Below, in pieces: positions 1 to 9,900 of a DNA stretch of 64,000 bases; within the stretch, counting starts at the first letter, position 1, and each line of letters begins with the position of its first letter. Under the pieces are notes generated by a model. The model had not been told where the DNA came from. It did not search any database and saw only the letters and a program-made list of their open reading frames with translations. The position numbers were made by a program, and so were the translations under genes. The stretch covers positions 62,001-126,000 of the forward strand of contig JASANH010000833.1 of NCBI GenBank assembly GCA_030248295.1. The letters run 5' to 3'. The stretch comes from Mesodorylaimus sp. YZB2_4. Taxonomy: Eukaryota; Nematoda; Enoplea; Dorylaimida; Dorylaimidae.

Positions 1-756
1 GAAATCTTTTTGATTGATTACGTTAAACTCTTTAAAACTATTAAAAAACTCTTGATCTACTGGCAAACGAAGTTGTTCTCGTTTCTTGGGACCAGTTTTG
101 CTAGCGACTGCTTCTAAGTCTTCTTCGTTTTGTGGTGTCTTTTTCTTTGGTCCTCTTTTCTTGGGTGGAGGTTTCTCAATTTGTTCTTCTTCTAGATCTT
201 CGTCACTTTTTGGTAACTTTTTCTTAGGACCTCTTTTAGCACTAATAACAGAAGTAGGAACTTTTTTAGTAGCTTTGGCTTTAACAGGAGCTACAATCTC
301 TTCGTCTTCAGTTTTTTCTTCGTATTCTTCTTCCTCTTCCTCTTCTTCAGGACTGTTGTTATCAACTTTCTTTTTCCTAGTCATAGAGATGGATTCTTCG
401 TTCTCTTTTTTGTTATTTTTTTTACTAACAGCTGGTTTAGCAGCAGCTTTTTTTACAGGTTTTTTAATAGGTTCTTCTTCTGATACTTCTGTTTCTTCAT
501 CGTAGACAGGTTCAACTTTTTTAGTTTTTTTCTTAGAAGCGATTGCTTTAGGAATTAAGTCTTCTTCATCAATATCTGATGGTAGTTCTGGTAATTTTTT
601 AGAAGCATTAGTTTTGACAAAATTAAAATTTTTTTTTTCAATAGTCGAGATTTGTTTTTGAATTTCATCAACGTTTCCTATTCCGTCACTATCTTCCTCT
701 TCCTCTTCATGATGTTTATTTGGTCCTTTTTGACTTCTCATAAATAGATCAGACAT
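1..756 (-). CDS. Partial Lys/Glu-rich low-complexity protein, possible H5 (VLTF-4)-like
   Basis: An open frame of 252 codons begins with ATG at 756 and runs off the left edge with no stop, so only the N-terminal part is present. It is dominated by Glu/Asp runs alternating with Lys-rich stretches. Three or four copies of a basic GPKK element (for example RGPKKK and TGPKKR) resemble AT-hook or nucleic-acid-binding repeats. It is divergent from the RAP94 gene at 883. In poxviruses the neighbour of RAP94 (H4) is H5, an abundant charged phosphoprotein acting in late transcription, with topoisomerase H6 next to it. An H5-like identity is therefore suggested by position and composition only. The Ser-rich ORF on the + strand at 86-505 is its antisense shadow. 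Confidence 0.7.
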   Translation of the reverse strand, partial: MSDLFMRSQKGPNKHHEEEEEDSDGIGNVDEIQKQISTIEKKNFNFVKTNASKKLPELPSDIDEEDLIPKAIASKKKTKKVEPVYDEETEVSEEEPIKKPVKKAAAKPAVSKKNNKKENEESISMTRKKKVDNNSPEEEEEEEEYEEKTEDEEIVAPVKAKATKKVPTSVISAKRGPKKKLPKSDEDLEEEQIEKPPPKKRGPKKKTPQNEEDLEAVASKTGPKKREQLRLPVDQEFFNSFKEFNVINQKDF

Positions 757-882
757 GTTTAATTTTAGCATATACGATATTTTATCTCGAATGATTTTTT
801 TTCAATATTTTGACAACTCACACGGCCTTCTAAAAATCAAATTTGATTTTTCAATACTTAAAAATACTTTCTCTTCTGTTAA

Positions 883-3207
883 ATGGCTACAGATGGCAGA
901 GCTTACGAAGTTGAAGAAGAATTAATATTTTATAAAATAATTAATATAATCAGAAATAATGTATTAGACATGATAACAGTCGATGAAATTAAAAAAATTG
1001 TAACATTCAAATTGGAAAACAACAATGAAGTCAGTATCTCTTTGGAAAACTACACGATTATTAAAAATATTATAGACCAAAATTCATTAATTAGTTCAAA
1101 TATTTTAATCGATTGTATTAAGCAACTAAATATTGAAATTATTACCTCGGTTGACGATTTACAAGAGACTACTTTTAAATCTCCACAAGTAGACCACACT
1201 ACAATTACATACGGTAAAAGAGAGATAAAGTTACTCAACAAATACTTGGAATTCTACTCGGAATATTTAGAAATTTTTCCGCCTTCTCCAGAAAGTAATG
1301 AATTAAAAATATCTGTGCTGTCAAACTTTAAAAATCTTTTTGGTTACGTATTTATCATGCAGTTTGAAAAACTTCACGAGCATTTGATCGAAAATATAGA
1401 AAATATTATTTTTACTAACAAATACCGAGATTTTAATTTTTTGCAAAGAATAATCGGTGTTGACAAAATTAGAAAAGGACCAACAAAATACAGGATCACG
1501 ATTTTAATCAATGAACCAAATAAAAAAATATTCACAAGTATTTTTGACAACTTAAGAGTTTCGGCGTTGGGAATTTCTCAAAAAAAAATGATTCCATACA
1601 ACAAGTTCGTAGTAGAAACATTTGATAAATTTTTACTGGAAGTTACTAAGGTAAATATTTGGTTTTTGATTGATCAAATTAATTTTTTTCTTAGTGTTAT
1701 CAAAGCATTTAATGTCGAGTTCACAATTACAGAACTACTTGGGTTACTTTTTAAAAGTTCTTCACGTGAAGAAATTTCCGAAACTACTGAACTTTTGTCA
1801 AAGTTTAAAATTTCCTACGTACACAAAGAGGTCGACAAAAAACGATTAGACATTTGTCAGCATAAGATCGATTTTAAAAATATCAAAGTCAACGCAGAAT
1901 ATTTTAATAATATAAACAATTTTTTAAAACAATATTTAGTTTACGATAATGGTCTGGCTTACTGTAAAATCTGTGGAGAAAATGTAGCGTATTTTAATAT
2001 TTTTGATTACGAAAATTACTTTATTCATGGTAAATTGGTATTAGTGACCATCAAAGAAAACATATTCGATATTTTACCATATAAAAATTTTAATGGTGCT
2101 TATATATTTTTTTACAACACAATTCAAATCTTTAATTGGGTTTACAAATTAGATATGCAGTATTCACTGGAACAGATTTCTAAACAGTCAATTGATATTT
2201 TGATGGACCTATCTAAGAACAAGCTTGCCTATGAAAAAACGTACCGACCTGAGATTATTTCTTCAGATCTTTTTTTCCTAAAAGTCGCTTCGAATATTTT
2301 TAAACTAGAATTGGAAGCTCGAGAAATTTATTTTTTTAAAAAGCAGCTAAATTTGTATGTAATTATTTTTATAATACTTGTGTTAAATATTCCATCCAAC
2401 TACGTTTACAACATGCTATTTGTAAAATCAATTTCTAATAAAAGTTTAGATTTTAATGATTTTTTAAGAAATATCGTAAAAACATTGACTAAGAAAAAAA
2501 TTTCAGACCCAATTTCAAATTTGGATACAATCATAAATGTTTACTGTATTTTAATAGAGTCAATCTCGCTAGAACTTAGGACGATTTTTAACGAACAAAG
2601 ATTAATCTTTTCGAAATTAAAAACAAATGCCAGCAAAGGACGTGGTTCAAATGTGGAGATTACTTTTAGAAATTTACCTTCACCTATTTCGAAAAAAAAA
2701 TATTTCGAAATAAATCCACGAATAATAATTAAAAACATTTTTTACAATATTGTGTTTGTCAACATGCAACCAGAGTTAAAAAGTATTCACTCAATCGAAC
2801 CTAGAATAATTGAAAAAAGTTCAATTAGTCCAGAAAAACTTGGACAAACTTTAGAAAATTTGTACAAAAATATTAAAATATATTTCAATAATATTTTAGT
2901 AAATACTGTGGAAATTGATGAAAAAAATGATATTTTAATTATTAATGATAAGCTTTTAGTCAATCTTAACACATTATCCAAAGAAAAAAGTAAATTTGTT
3001 ACCAAATACCAAACAGAGGAAAGTAAAAATTTTTTTAATAAAGATTTTTTACCAATCCTACCAAAAGTAAACAAGGAATACTTCAATCTTGTGTACAACG
3101 ATCTTCAGTTCTATACATTTTTCAATATTTTCGATCTTCAAAACACCAAATATATTTCAAAAATACTTCTGGATCAGCACAAATTACAGATAAGTAGTTC
3201 TTCGTAA
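883..3207 (+). CDS. RAP94: RNA polymerase-associated protein RAP94 (H4-like)
   Basis: This 774-residue protein closely matches the length of poxvirus RAP94 (about 795 residues), the polymerase-bound factor that gives specificity for early promoters and links the enzyme to VETF and NPH-I in the virion. The central part, about residues 315-510, follows the RAP94 pattern well. It has a Cys/His segment, then a YFNNINNF-like stretch, then a CxxC at residues 361-364 (YCKICG), followed by a long hydrophobic helical part. The N- and C-terminal thirds are more divergent. The start is fixed by GTTAAATGG, a late promoter overlapping the ATG, which suits a protein packaged in the virion. RAP94 is a hallmark of poxviruses, so this gene is strong evidence for the lineage. 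Confidence 0.85.
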   Translation: MATDGRAYEVEEELIFYKIINIIRNNVLDMITVDEIKKIVTFKLENNNEVSISLENYTIIKNIIDQNSLISSNILIDCIKQLNIEIITSVDDLQETTFKSPQVDHTTITYGKREIKLLNKYLEFYSEYLEIFPPSPESNELKISVLSNFKNLFGYVFIMQFEKLHEHLIENIENIIFTNKYRDFNFLQRIIGVDKIRKGPTKYRITILINEPNKKIFTSIFDNLRVSALGISQKKMIPYNKFVVETFDKFLLEVTKVNIWFLIDQINFFLSVIKAFNVEFTITELLGLLFKSSSREEISETTELLSKFKISYVHKEVDKKRLDICQHKIDFKNIKVNAEYFNNINNFLKQYLVYDNGLAYCKICGENVAYFNIFDYENYFIHGKLVLVTIKENIFDILPYKNFNGAYIFFYNTIQIFNWVYKLDMQYSLEQISKQSIDILMDLSKNKLAYEKTYRPEIISSDLFFLKVASNIFKLELEAREIYFFKKQLNLYVIIFIILVLNIPSNYVYNMLFVKSISNKSLDFNDFLRNIVKTLTKKKISDPISNLDTIINVYCILIESISLELRTIFNEQRLIFSKLKTNASKGRGSNVEITFRNLPSPISKKKYFEINPRIIIKNIFYNIVFVNMQPELKSIHSIEPRIIEKSSISPEKLGQTLENLYKNIKIYFNNILVNTVEIDEKNDILIINDKLLVNLNTLSKEKSKFVTKYQTEESKNFFNKDFLPILPKVNKEYFNLVYNDLQFYTFFNIFDLQNTKYISKILLDQHKLQISSSS

Positions 3208-3336
3208 AAGTTTTCAACTTGTTAACTTTAATTTTAATTTTAAATTTAAATTTAAATTAAAAAGGTAGTGACAAGATTATTTCACATATAAATATTTGGA
3301 GTAGTTTCATAAATAATTTAAATACTAATTTAAATT

Positions 3337-4167
3337 ATGATTAACTTAGTCACAGATGTAGAAACCTTTGTAGTCACAAAGGTATACAACGTCACAGATA
3401 TTAAAAAAATTTTAAAGTACTGTAGTAAAAATTCTCTACTAATTTCGATTAATTGTATAGTTCTTTCAAATGATGGAAGTGTTTTTGTTGGTAACCGGAG
3501 GTATTCATTTGGCTACACACATATCATGGAAAAAATCAAGAAACAACAAAATATTCTACTTAGTGACTTGGATCGTTTAAGTATTTACGAGCTGATCACA
3601 ATCAAAAAAGATTTGTTAAATGGTACCAAACACAAACATTTTGAAATTTTGTATAAGCATTTTTGTCAAAGTCTTTCAAACATGATCATCAAATATATTG
3701 ACATTCTTCTTCATGGTTTCAACAGAGAATTAAATATGTGTTTAAAATACAAACACCATTTGGTAAAAATTACAAAAAAGAAAAACCCATACAGTTTAAT
3801 TTTACTAGGAGGAAAACCTTCAATTTTTGAAGTTAAAACGTTACTCAACTCAAATGATCCGATGAACGTAATCTTTGAAGTGTTGAAAAGAGAATTAAAC
3901 GAAGAACTATTTTTCAAAAGCAAAATAACCAAAGCAGATCTTTTTTCAAATATTAAAAATTTTTACTTTATATTAATGAAAGATCAAGTTTGCAAAAAAA
4001 CTTTTCCAAATTTGACGACAATTTTACATGTTAACATGTCTGCTAGTGAAATCAAAAAAACTTTTAAAAAAAATTCAGAAATATTCTCAATAAAGGAGTT
4101 GTACAACTCGTCAGAAAAATACGACAATGTATTAATCAATACACTAATTGAGTTGATAAATATTTGA
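3337..4167 (+). CDS. D10: Nudix mRNA-decapping enzyme (D9/D10-like)
   Basis: This 276-residue protein has a Nudix box. A Gly-Gly-Lys at residues 158-160 precedes an extended loop and then the catalytic RELNEE at residues 185-190, which supplies the metal-binding glutamates. Poxvirus D9/D10 and the asfarvirus g5R protein have this fold and remove the cap from viral and host mRNA, speeding mRNA turnover and shutting off host synthesis. The spacing between the GG and REL parts is longer than in the canonical box, as in viral decapping enzymes. It follows RAP94 after an AT-only intergenic stretch. The subtype (D9 or D10) cannot be decided by eye. Confidence 0.8.
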   Translation: MINLVTDVETFVVTKVYNVTDIKKILKYCSKNSLLISINCIVLSNDGSVFVGNRRYSFGYTHIMEKIKKQQNILLSDLDRLSIYELITIKKDLLNGTKHKHFEILYKHFCQSLSNMIIKYIDILLHGFNRELNMCLKYKHHLVKITKKKNPYSLILLGGKPSIFEVKTLLNSNDPMNVIFEVLKRELNEELFFKSKITKADLFSNIKNFYFILMKDQVCKKTFPNLTTILHVNMSASEIKKTFKKNSEIFSIKELYNSSEKYDNVLINTLIELINI

Positions 4168-4200
4168 GAGTATTAAATCAAAAATATTTGAGAGTATTAA
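4155..4200 (+). repeat. Short tandem duplication
   Basis: The sequence ATATTTGAGAGTATTAAAT occurs twice in direct succession across the 3' end of the Nudix gene. The first copy contains the stop codon. The second copy forms the leader of the next gene. Confidence 0.8.
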
Positions 4201-4217
4201 ATACTTGGATATTGCAC

Positions 4218-4571
4218 ATGTCTGAAACTACAATTTTAATCGTAGAAGAAAAAATAGTAAATACCTTAGGTAGTATTTTTTTAAAAAATTACAACGATAA
4301 AGACGAAATCGAGTTTCTTGACAAATATCTTATCAACGACTTGAAGATGACTTTGGATGATACCACCAACAGTGAAAATACGTTTTTCTTTACAGATAAT
4401 GACAATATCCTGGTAGATTTGATGAATTCTAATTTTATAAAAGTATTGATTGGCCTATTAATTTTAATTGTGGTTCTACTTTTTCTAATTGGGTACATTT
4501 TCAAAATTTACTGTAATTATCCCGCTATAAATGAAAGAAAACTTAACGAAAAAAAACAATTATTCAAATAA
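4218..4571 (+). CDS. C-terminally anchored membrane protein, unknown
   Basis: A 117-residue protein. The frame is open further upstream, but the first ATG is at 4218, so that start is used. The N-terminal two thirds are hydrophilic and acidic. A strong hydrophobic segment at about residues 74-96 is followed by a short basic tail. This gives a tail-anchored topology common among small virion membrane and entry-complex proteins of poxviruses. It has a single Cys near the membrane. Its 3' end overlaps the start of the next gene by 41 bases in another frame. No specific family is recognised. Confidence 0.6.
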   Translation: MSETTILIVEEKIVNTLGSIFLKNYNDKDEIEFLDKYLINDLKMTLDDTTNSENTFFFTDNDNILVDLMNSNFIKVLIGLLILIVVLLFLIGYIFKIYCNYPAINERKLNEKKQLFK

Positions 4572-5562
4572 AGTCTCAATTAATTTAGAGTTACCTAATC
4601 CGGTTGAATACGCTACTTACCCAAATATTGAAACATGTAAAATAAGTAAATTAAAAATTAGTGTAACCACAGATAAATATTGTGGAATCACTTTGTTTGA
4701 AAGTGAACGACCTTTTAAATATGAAATACAAAAATGGCCTATGCATGCTAACAGGGCTAACCAACGTTTTAAAAATAATCATCCTTTAACTTTTGTACCT
4801 ACTGACGACAAACCAAAAGAAAGACGTCAAATTTGTTTTTTAAGCGGTGGTGTTTTAAGTTTTGATACGATTATTAATGATGAAGAGTTATCTAAAAGAT
4901 TTTCTGGTGCAATCCTTGTAGGAGTTTACAATCGTAACTTTACAAATAATTACGAATTTGTAACTAAAGATTTAGTTCGCAACTGTTTGTATAATTTCTC
5001 TAATTATATTTTAGAAGGAGACGTCGGAGCAGGAAAAGATACTACACTTTTTAAAATCTACAAAGACTACGACAAATATTTAATTTCTGGAGGACAGTTT
5101 GTAAGTTGTGGATCCTCCAACGGCGTTAACATGATTGTTCTAACAATTTTTAATTCTGATGGTTTTTTAGTAGACAACGAAAAAAAATTAGCCCATCCAG
5201 CCTTCATTAATGGCAAACAATGTACTCTCAAAAACCTTTCAAACTGCTACAAAGTTAATACCCCCCATATTAATGAATACACTCATGAAACTCCACAAGG
5301 AACGTATACATTGATTATCATCGATATTAATACTAGTCAACATATGCTAACTATGCTTTGTTCAACTGCGAAAAGTTTTTTATTAAGGCACAACTACTTC
5401 TACGATGTGAACTCACAAAAAAATCTGATTATCACAGCGTCGACTTGTAATGTTAAGCCTCCTGTTGCTGGTTGTGAATATTTGACTACATTAGCAGAAG
5501 AACTACTAGAGTCCAATGTAAAAAAATTAACAAATAGTTTTTGTTGGTATAATAAAAAATAG
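4531..5562 (+). CDS. Conserved-looking 343-residue protein, unknown
   Basis: The start ATG lies in CTATAAATG, a textbook late promoter, so this is probably a virion or late protein. It has no transmembrane segment or signal peptide. The composition is globular and balanced, with about 13 cysteines and a Trp-rich element near residue 70. A GDVGAGKDT string looks like a nucleotide loop but lacks the Thr/Ser directly after the Lys and has no second motif, so it is not called an ATPase. It may be a core enzyme or structural protein. I do not recognise the family. Confidence 0.65.
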   Translation: MKENLTKKNNYSNKVSINLELPNPVEYATYPNIETCKISKLKISVTTDKYCGITLFESERPFKYEIQKWPMHANRANQRFKNNHPLTFVPTDDKPKERRQICFLSGGVLSFDTIINDEELSKRFSGAILVGVYNRNFTNNYEFVTKDLVRNCLYNFSNYILEGDVGAGKDTTLFKIYKDYDKYLISGGQFVSCGSSNGVNMIVLTIFNSDGFLVDNEKKLAHPAFINGKQCTLKNLSNCYKVNTPHINEYTHETPQGTYTLIIIDINTSQHMLTMLCSTAKSFLLRHNYFYDVNSQKNLIITASTCNVKPPVAGCEYLTTLAEELLESNVKKLTNSFCWYNKK

Positions 5563-5565
5563 AAA

Positions 5566-5605
5566 GATTATTCAAGAATTATTCAAGAATTATTCAAAAA
5601 TTATA
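5566..5605. repeat. 11-bp tandem repeat between convergent genes
   Basis: About three and a half copies of ATTATTCAAGA fill the gap between the convergent ends of the genes at 5562 and 5611. Several other gene ends in the window have a similar short repeat. Confidence 0.75.
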
Positions 5606-5610
5606 AAAAG

Positions 5611-6633
5611 TTAATCGTCATCTTCGACTACGTCGTCGTAATCTGGTGGATCATCATCTAAAGTATTTGAAGTCCTTGAAGTCGAAGGAGCAGGTCTGGC
5701 TGGATTGCTAATATTCAATGTGGCCGGTCTTGCTAAAAGAATTTTTTTATCAATTTTGGCTATCTGATCTTTAAACTCTTTGTTTAACGAAAGAAGTTCA
5801 ATTAGTTCTTCTTCTGTAATATTTTTTGCCACTAAAAGTTCTTTATCTTCGAGCGGCATGTCATCATAGTCGGTAACTTCTCCCAATTTAAAATTAATTA
5901 CATAATTAAAATCGATTTTGGAAGTGATTCTGTCGTCGTCTTTTTTCCAGACAATTTTTACAGGAGTCAAAAAACAAACAATCTTTGTTCTAAATAAATT
6001 AAAAAATATGTTTTTAAATGTTTCATTATTGGAGGTCTCTACTGATTTGTAACATTCGATTAGCTGACTAATTTTAAATTTTACTTTTTCGTTTTTGTAG
6101 GATACCAACAGATAAGAATTTGAAAATTTGTTTTTGAAGTTAATATTTATATACAGTTCGTGTTTTCCAAATGTAATATCGTAAAGTTCTACTTCTGTTT
6201 CTTTCAGAAGCTTTTTGATTTTTACCATATTTTTTTTATATTTAATATCTACATTAGAAAATTGTGTGTAGATGTTTTCAATAATTTCTTGGAAGAATTG
6301 ACTAACTGACAACAATCTAAGTGACAAAGAATAAATTGGTTCTGCGGTAGGATCTGATTTGAATGACAAAATATTAATCGAACCAAACACCTTTAAATAT
6401 TTTGCATACGACTCTGGAAAAGCAATCGAGTTCATATTCCAACTAGTGTGATTAATATCTTTGTATTCAGGAGTAACAATTATTTTTGCCATGTTTGGCG
6501 GACAAGAATAAGGGAGCTGAAAAATTTCCAATTTGGAGTAAATATTTGGTAAAGTAGTAATCTCTCTTCCATTGTGTTGTTCTTCTGAAGATTGCTGACT
6601 TGTTGTTGCTTTTTTCATTGTTTTTTTATCCAT
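5611..6633 (-). CDS. Probable single-stranded DNA-binding protein (I3-like)
   Basis: A 340-residue protein when started at the internal ATG at 6633, which faces the neighbouring start at 6640. The upstream nine codons would run into that neighbour. The body is basic and globular. It ends in a Pro/Ser linker and a strongly acidic tail (about residues 322-340, DDDPPDYDDVVEDDD). An acidic C-terminal tail on a basic body is characteristic of viral and bacterial ssDNA-binding proteins, including poxvirus I3. The call is inference from this architecture, not from a signature motif. A structural protein with an acidic tail is the alternative. Confidence 0.4.
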   Translation of the reverse strand: MDKKTMKKATTSQQSSEEQHNGREITTLPNIYSKLEIFQLPYSCPPNMAKIIVTPEYKDINHTSWNMNSIAFPESYAKYLKVFGSINILSFKSDPTAEPIYSLSLRLLSVSQFFQEIIENIYTQFSNVDIKYKKNMVKIKKLLKETEVELYDITFGKHELYININFKNKFSNSYLLVSYKNEKVKFKISQLIECYKSVETSNNETFKNIFFNLFRTKIVCFLTPVKIVWKKDDDRITSKIDFNYVINFKLGEVTDYDDMPLEDKELLVAKNITEEELIELLSLNKEFKDQIAKIDKKILLARPATLNISNPARPAPSTSRTSNTLDDDPPDYDDVVEDDD

Positions 6634-6642
6634 GTATAAATG
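6634..6642. promoter_or_regulatory. Shared divergent start region
   Basis: The start codons at 6633 (-) and 6640 (+) are separated by six bases. The + gene has TATAAATGG. Both promoters must therefore lie within the opposite gene's 5' end. Confidence 0.6.
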
Positions 6643-6951
6643 GCAGATCCTCCTACTCAAAATCCAACTCCAACTCCAACTCCAAATCCTACTCCAGCAC
6701 CTACTCCGGCACCTGTAGAATGTTACAGTGTTGGAACAGTTAAATTTGTGTTGCTTTCTGCGGCACTAGTTTACGGAATTATCGGCTTTATTGTAAGTCT
6801 ATTTTTATTACTATTTCCAGGCGGTAGAAAACTATTTGGTACTAGTCCTACTGTTCACTATGTATTAATTTTCATTTTTATTTCAAGCATGGTAGCAATC
6901 ATGGTTGGATACGGATACATGATTTACGTTTTCTTCAAACTTCGAAAATAA
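6640..6951 (+). CDS. Small two-span late membrane protein with Pro-Thr N-terminus
   Basis: A 103-residue protein. Residues 5-26 are a Pro/Thr/Ala-rich repeat (PT units). Two hydrophobic segments follow at about residues 34-60 and 73-98, with a short basic C-terminus. The start lies in TATAAATGG, so expression is late. The size and double-span layout recall the poxvirus immature-virion membrane proteins A14 and A13. The PT repeat is not part of those and may be an exposed surface region. Identity remains open. Confidence 0.6.
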   Translation: MADPPTQNPTPTPTPNPTPAPTPAPVECYSVGTVKFVLLSAALVYGIIGFIVSLFLLLFPGGRKLFGTSPTVHYVLIFIFISSMVAIMVGYGYMIYVFFKLRK

Positions 6952-6970
6952 GTAAAAAAATTCAGTAGAT

Positions 6971-9900
6971 TTATTTTTCAGAAGGTACCAACTGTAGATT
7001 TTCTTCCAAAATATTATCTAATTCATTTACTATTTTTAAGTTACAACCACGAAATTTTAACAATTCAGTCATAATTCTAGCAGCTTTAGTCAGATAAACA
7101 CGTTTAATCATTGGAGTTTTTCCCAATTCTTCACAATTTAAACATTTCCATCGTTTGTAAGTTTCTTTTGTTTCTAACGTAGCAAATGAATTACAGATAC
7201 TACACACTCTTGATAACTGTTGGTACTCTTGTATATCTTTTGAAAATTCATACATAATGTTGGCTCCTCCGTGAGATGACATTGAATCCACCTCCATTTC
7301 ACCAACTCTTCCGGAACCTCCTCTTTTTTTACCTTGTGGCGGTTGATCAAAACGATTGACTTTTCCTCTGTCTCTTCCAGACATTTTGTCTTCGGGAATT
7401 TGCTTTAACCTACAAACTAACAAAGGACTAAAAAAGATTTTTCTTGGATACGGTTGAAAGGTAAATGGGTTATACATTGTTTCTTCTACATTTAAAATGT
7501 TTTCAATTATGTTTTCTGGTATTTTTTCGTCTTGTAATTTTTTACGTACCGACTCCAAAAAAGTCTGAGTGTCAACGTTTTGGAAAGACGGATAGTCAAT
7601 CACTTCGTATGGAAGGTAACTGTACAACTTGGTCAAAATCGCTTCAAAGTAAGCGTTACAAGTTTTTCTGGCTAGTAAACTGGTACTGTTGATTATCAAA
7701 TCTGGAATTTCTCCTGATTCAGTATACGGCATTTCAGAGTCATCTAAAATTTGAACGATTGTTCCTTTTTGTGCGGCTCTGGTAGTTAATTTGTGACCTT
7801 CACTAAGTTCGTGAGTAATCAAAATCGTGTAGTAAATTTTGATATTTCCTCCCTCTTCAATTTTTTGAACTCTGATAACTCTTCCTGGTAAAGGACTTTT
7901 GTAGGGAATCGACGCATCAAAAAAGTATTCACTAGTTTCGATTGGTGTGGAGTCGACAACTTTGTATAAAGCGTCGCCATTTTCTAAAATTGTTCCAACT
8001 GATGGCAACCCAGTTTCTGACAATTTTGAGTAGTTGTTGTTAAAATTTGGAGGATTAGGACAATTGATTTTGTAGATTTTTAATTTGTCTTCTTTGATAA
8101 TCGAAGTACCAAACATACAGAGTCCACCACGATTAATAAAACCACGACTGGCGATAATTCCGTCTTCAATGTTTGAATTTCTGGACATTAAAGCTACTTT
8201 AATTGTTTTTCCTAAACCCATTAAATCTAGTTCTGACTCTTTCAAAACTGAATTTGTAATACACAATCTCTGATATGGAACATTCATAAATTTTGTAATA
8301 TCAAAACGATTTAGATAATTGTGGTAGGGAGCTCCGATCACTTGTTTAGCTTGAGAAGTACCAAAAATTCCTCTGGCGCCATTGGCTTTTCCGATATCAA
8401 ACAAAAAATTCTCTAAAATACTCAAGTAAATATGGTTTGGAAACGAAACGTAATCGTATCTTTTACGTTCAGCAACTGACAAAGAATTAAAATCGTCTAC
8501 AGTGTCACAAATGTTGACGTATTTTCTCTGTTCAGAGCCTAAGAACTCAATTATCTCTGGGTATTTTCTTATAAATCGTTGAAAAGATTTAAAGGCAGTA
8601 TTTGAATTTTTTTCAATGTCAGTTGTGTATTTGTCCAGATTGAGTTTTCCATTTTCTTTGTCTACGATAAAGAACGGAAGATAAGGAATTCTGTTGCTGA
8701 TTATTATTCTCAGTTGACGGTATCTTGTGTTGTCGACTAAATATTTTTTTATTTTTGTACTGTAAACGTACATTGGAATCAAAACAATGTCAATCAAATC
8801 TGAAGAAAAATAGTTTTTTCTTTTGTACTCAATTAAGGTTTTGTGAAGGTTTAAAATATCTGAGTTATCAATCGAAGTTACCCACTGTTCAGATTCGTTA
8901 ACAAGCAAAACATGGACACCCAAGAAAATATTAATTTTAAGTTTTTGTTTAGTGATTTCATCAAAGATTACAGACAAAACTTCGTGTTTTAATTTTTTAT
9001 GAGTTTCGATTGAATGATACGAAACTAGTGTACCGATATTTAGTCTTTTGTGTAGCCCTACATTTTCTCCGTGATCTGGTGTGTCGACTGGTCCAAAAAT
9101 TAAATAAGTGGAAAGTGGTGCGTCTCTTACAGTAATTTCTTTAGTAAGTTTTTTAACAGAGGTTTCCCATACTACTAAATTTGGTGTGATAATATTTTGA
9201 TGTACGACTAATTCAATACCTGGTTTTACACTGACACTAGTAGAATTGTCGTACATATTGAAAAAGTTGTTAAAGACATTTGTAATTTTTACTTTTGTAA
9301 GTACAGTGATTAATTTGTCGGTTGTTTTTATGTTGTCTTTTTCTATTTTTGTAATAAAGTCAATAAAACAGTTTTTGAAAAGTGTCAAAATTAAATCTTC
9401 GTAAATACTTCCGACAGTCATTATTTTTCTAACGCTAGCGTCGTCTCTGTTGGGGTAAGTTTTCTTCTCAAAAAATGCACAAATACAATGTTCTAAGATG
9501 TTGTAAAGAAAAAGTCCTTTTTCAATGTTGGGTTTGTCGATTATATGCGGTAAAAAATTTTTGAACAACTTTTCAAAATCTTTTTCTTCTTTTTCTACTA
9601 CACTTTGTATGTATTTTTCAATACTTTCTGAGTTGTCTTCGGCAATTAAAAGTTTGGAAGTTTCAAAAAGAAGATTGATACTGTTGGATAAATGTGGAAA
9701 TTTTTTAATCATACAATTTTTTACAAAGTTGACATTTTTGTCCAACAGATAACAAACTAAAATAATAAAGTTGACTGTAATAAATGTTTTTTTGGAAGAG
9801 ATTACGATCGACCAAGTTTTGTTGTTGTATTCGATACTAAAAAATTGTGGAAAAACAAACAGATCATCCCATCTATCTGGAATACTATTGAACGACAACC

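Noticed and set aside
86..505. Ser/Phe-rich ORF on the + strand
   Set aside because: It is the antisense of the Lys/Glu-rich codons (GAA, GAG, AAA) of the partial - strand gene, which is open throughout and has a proper ATG.
5005..5045. P-loop-like GDVGAGKDT in the protein at 4531
   Set aside because: No Ser/Thr follows the Lys directly, no Walker B was found, and the surroundings do not look like a P-loop fold.
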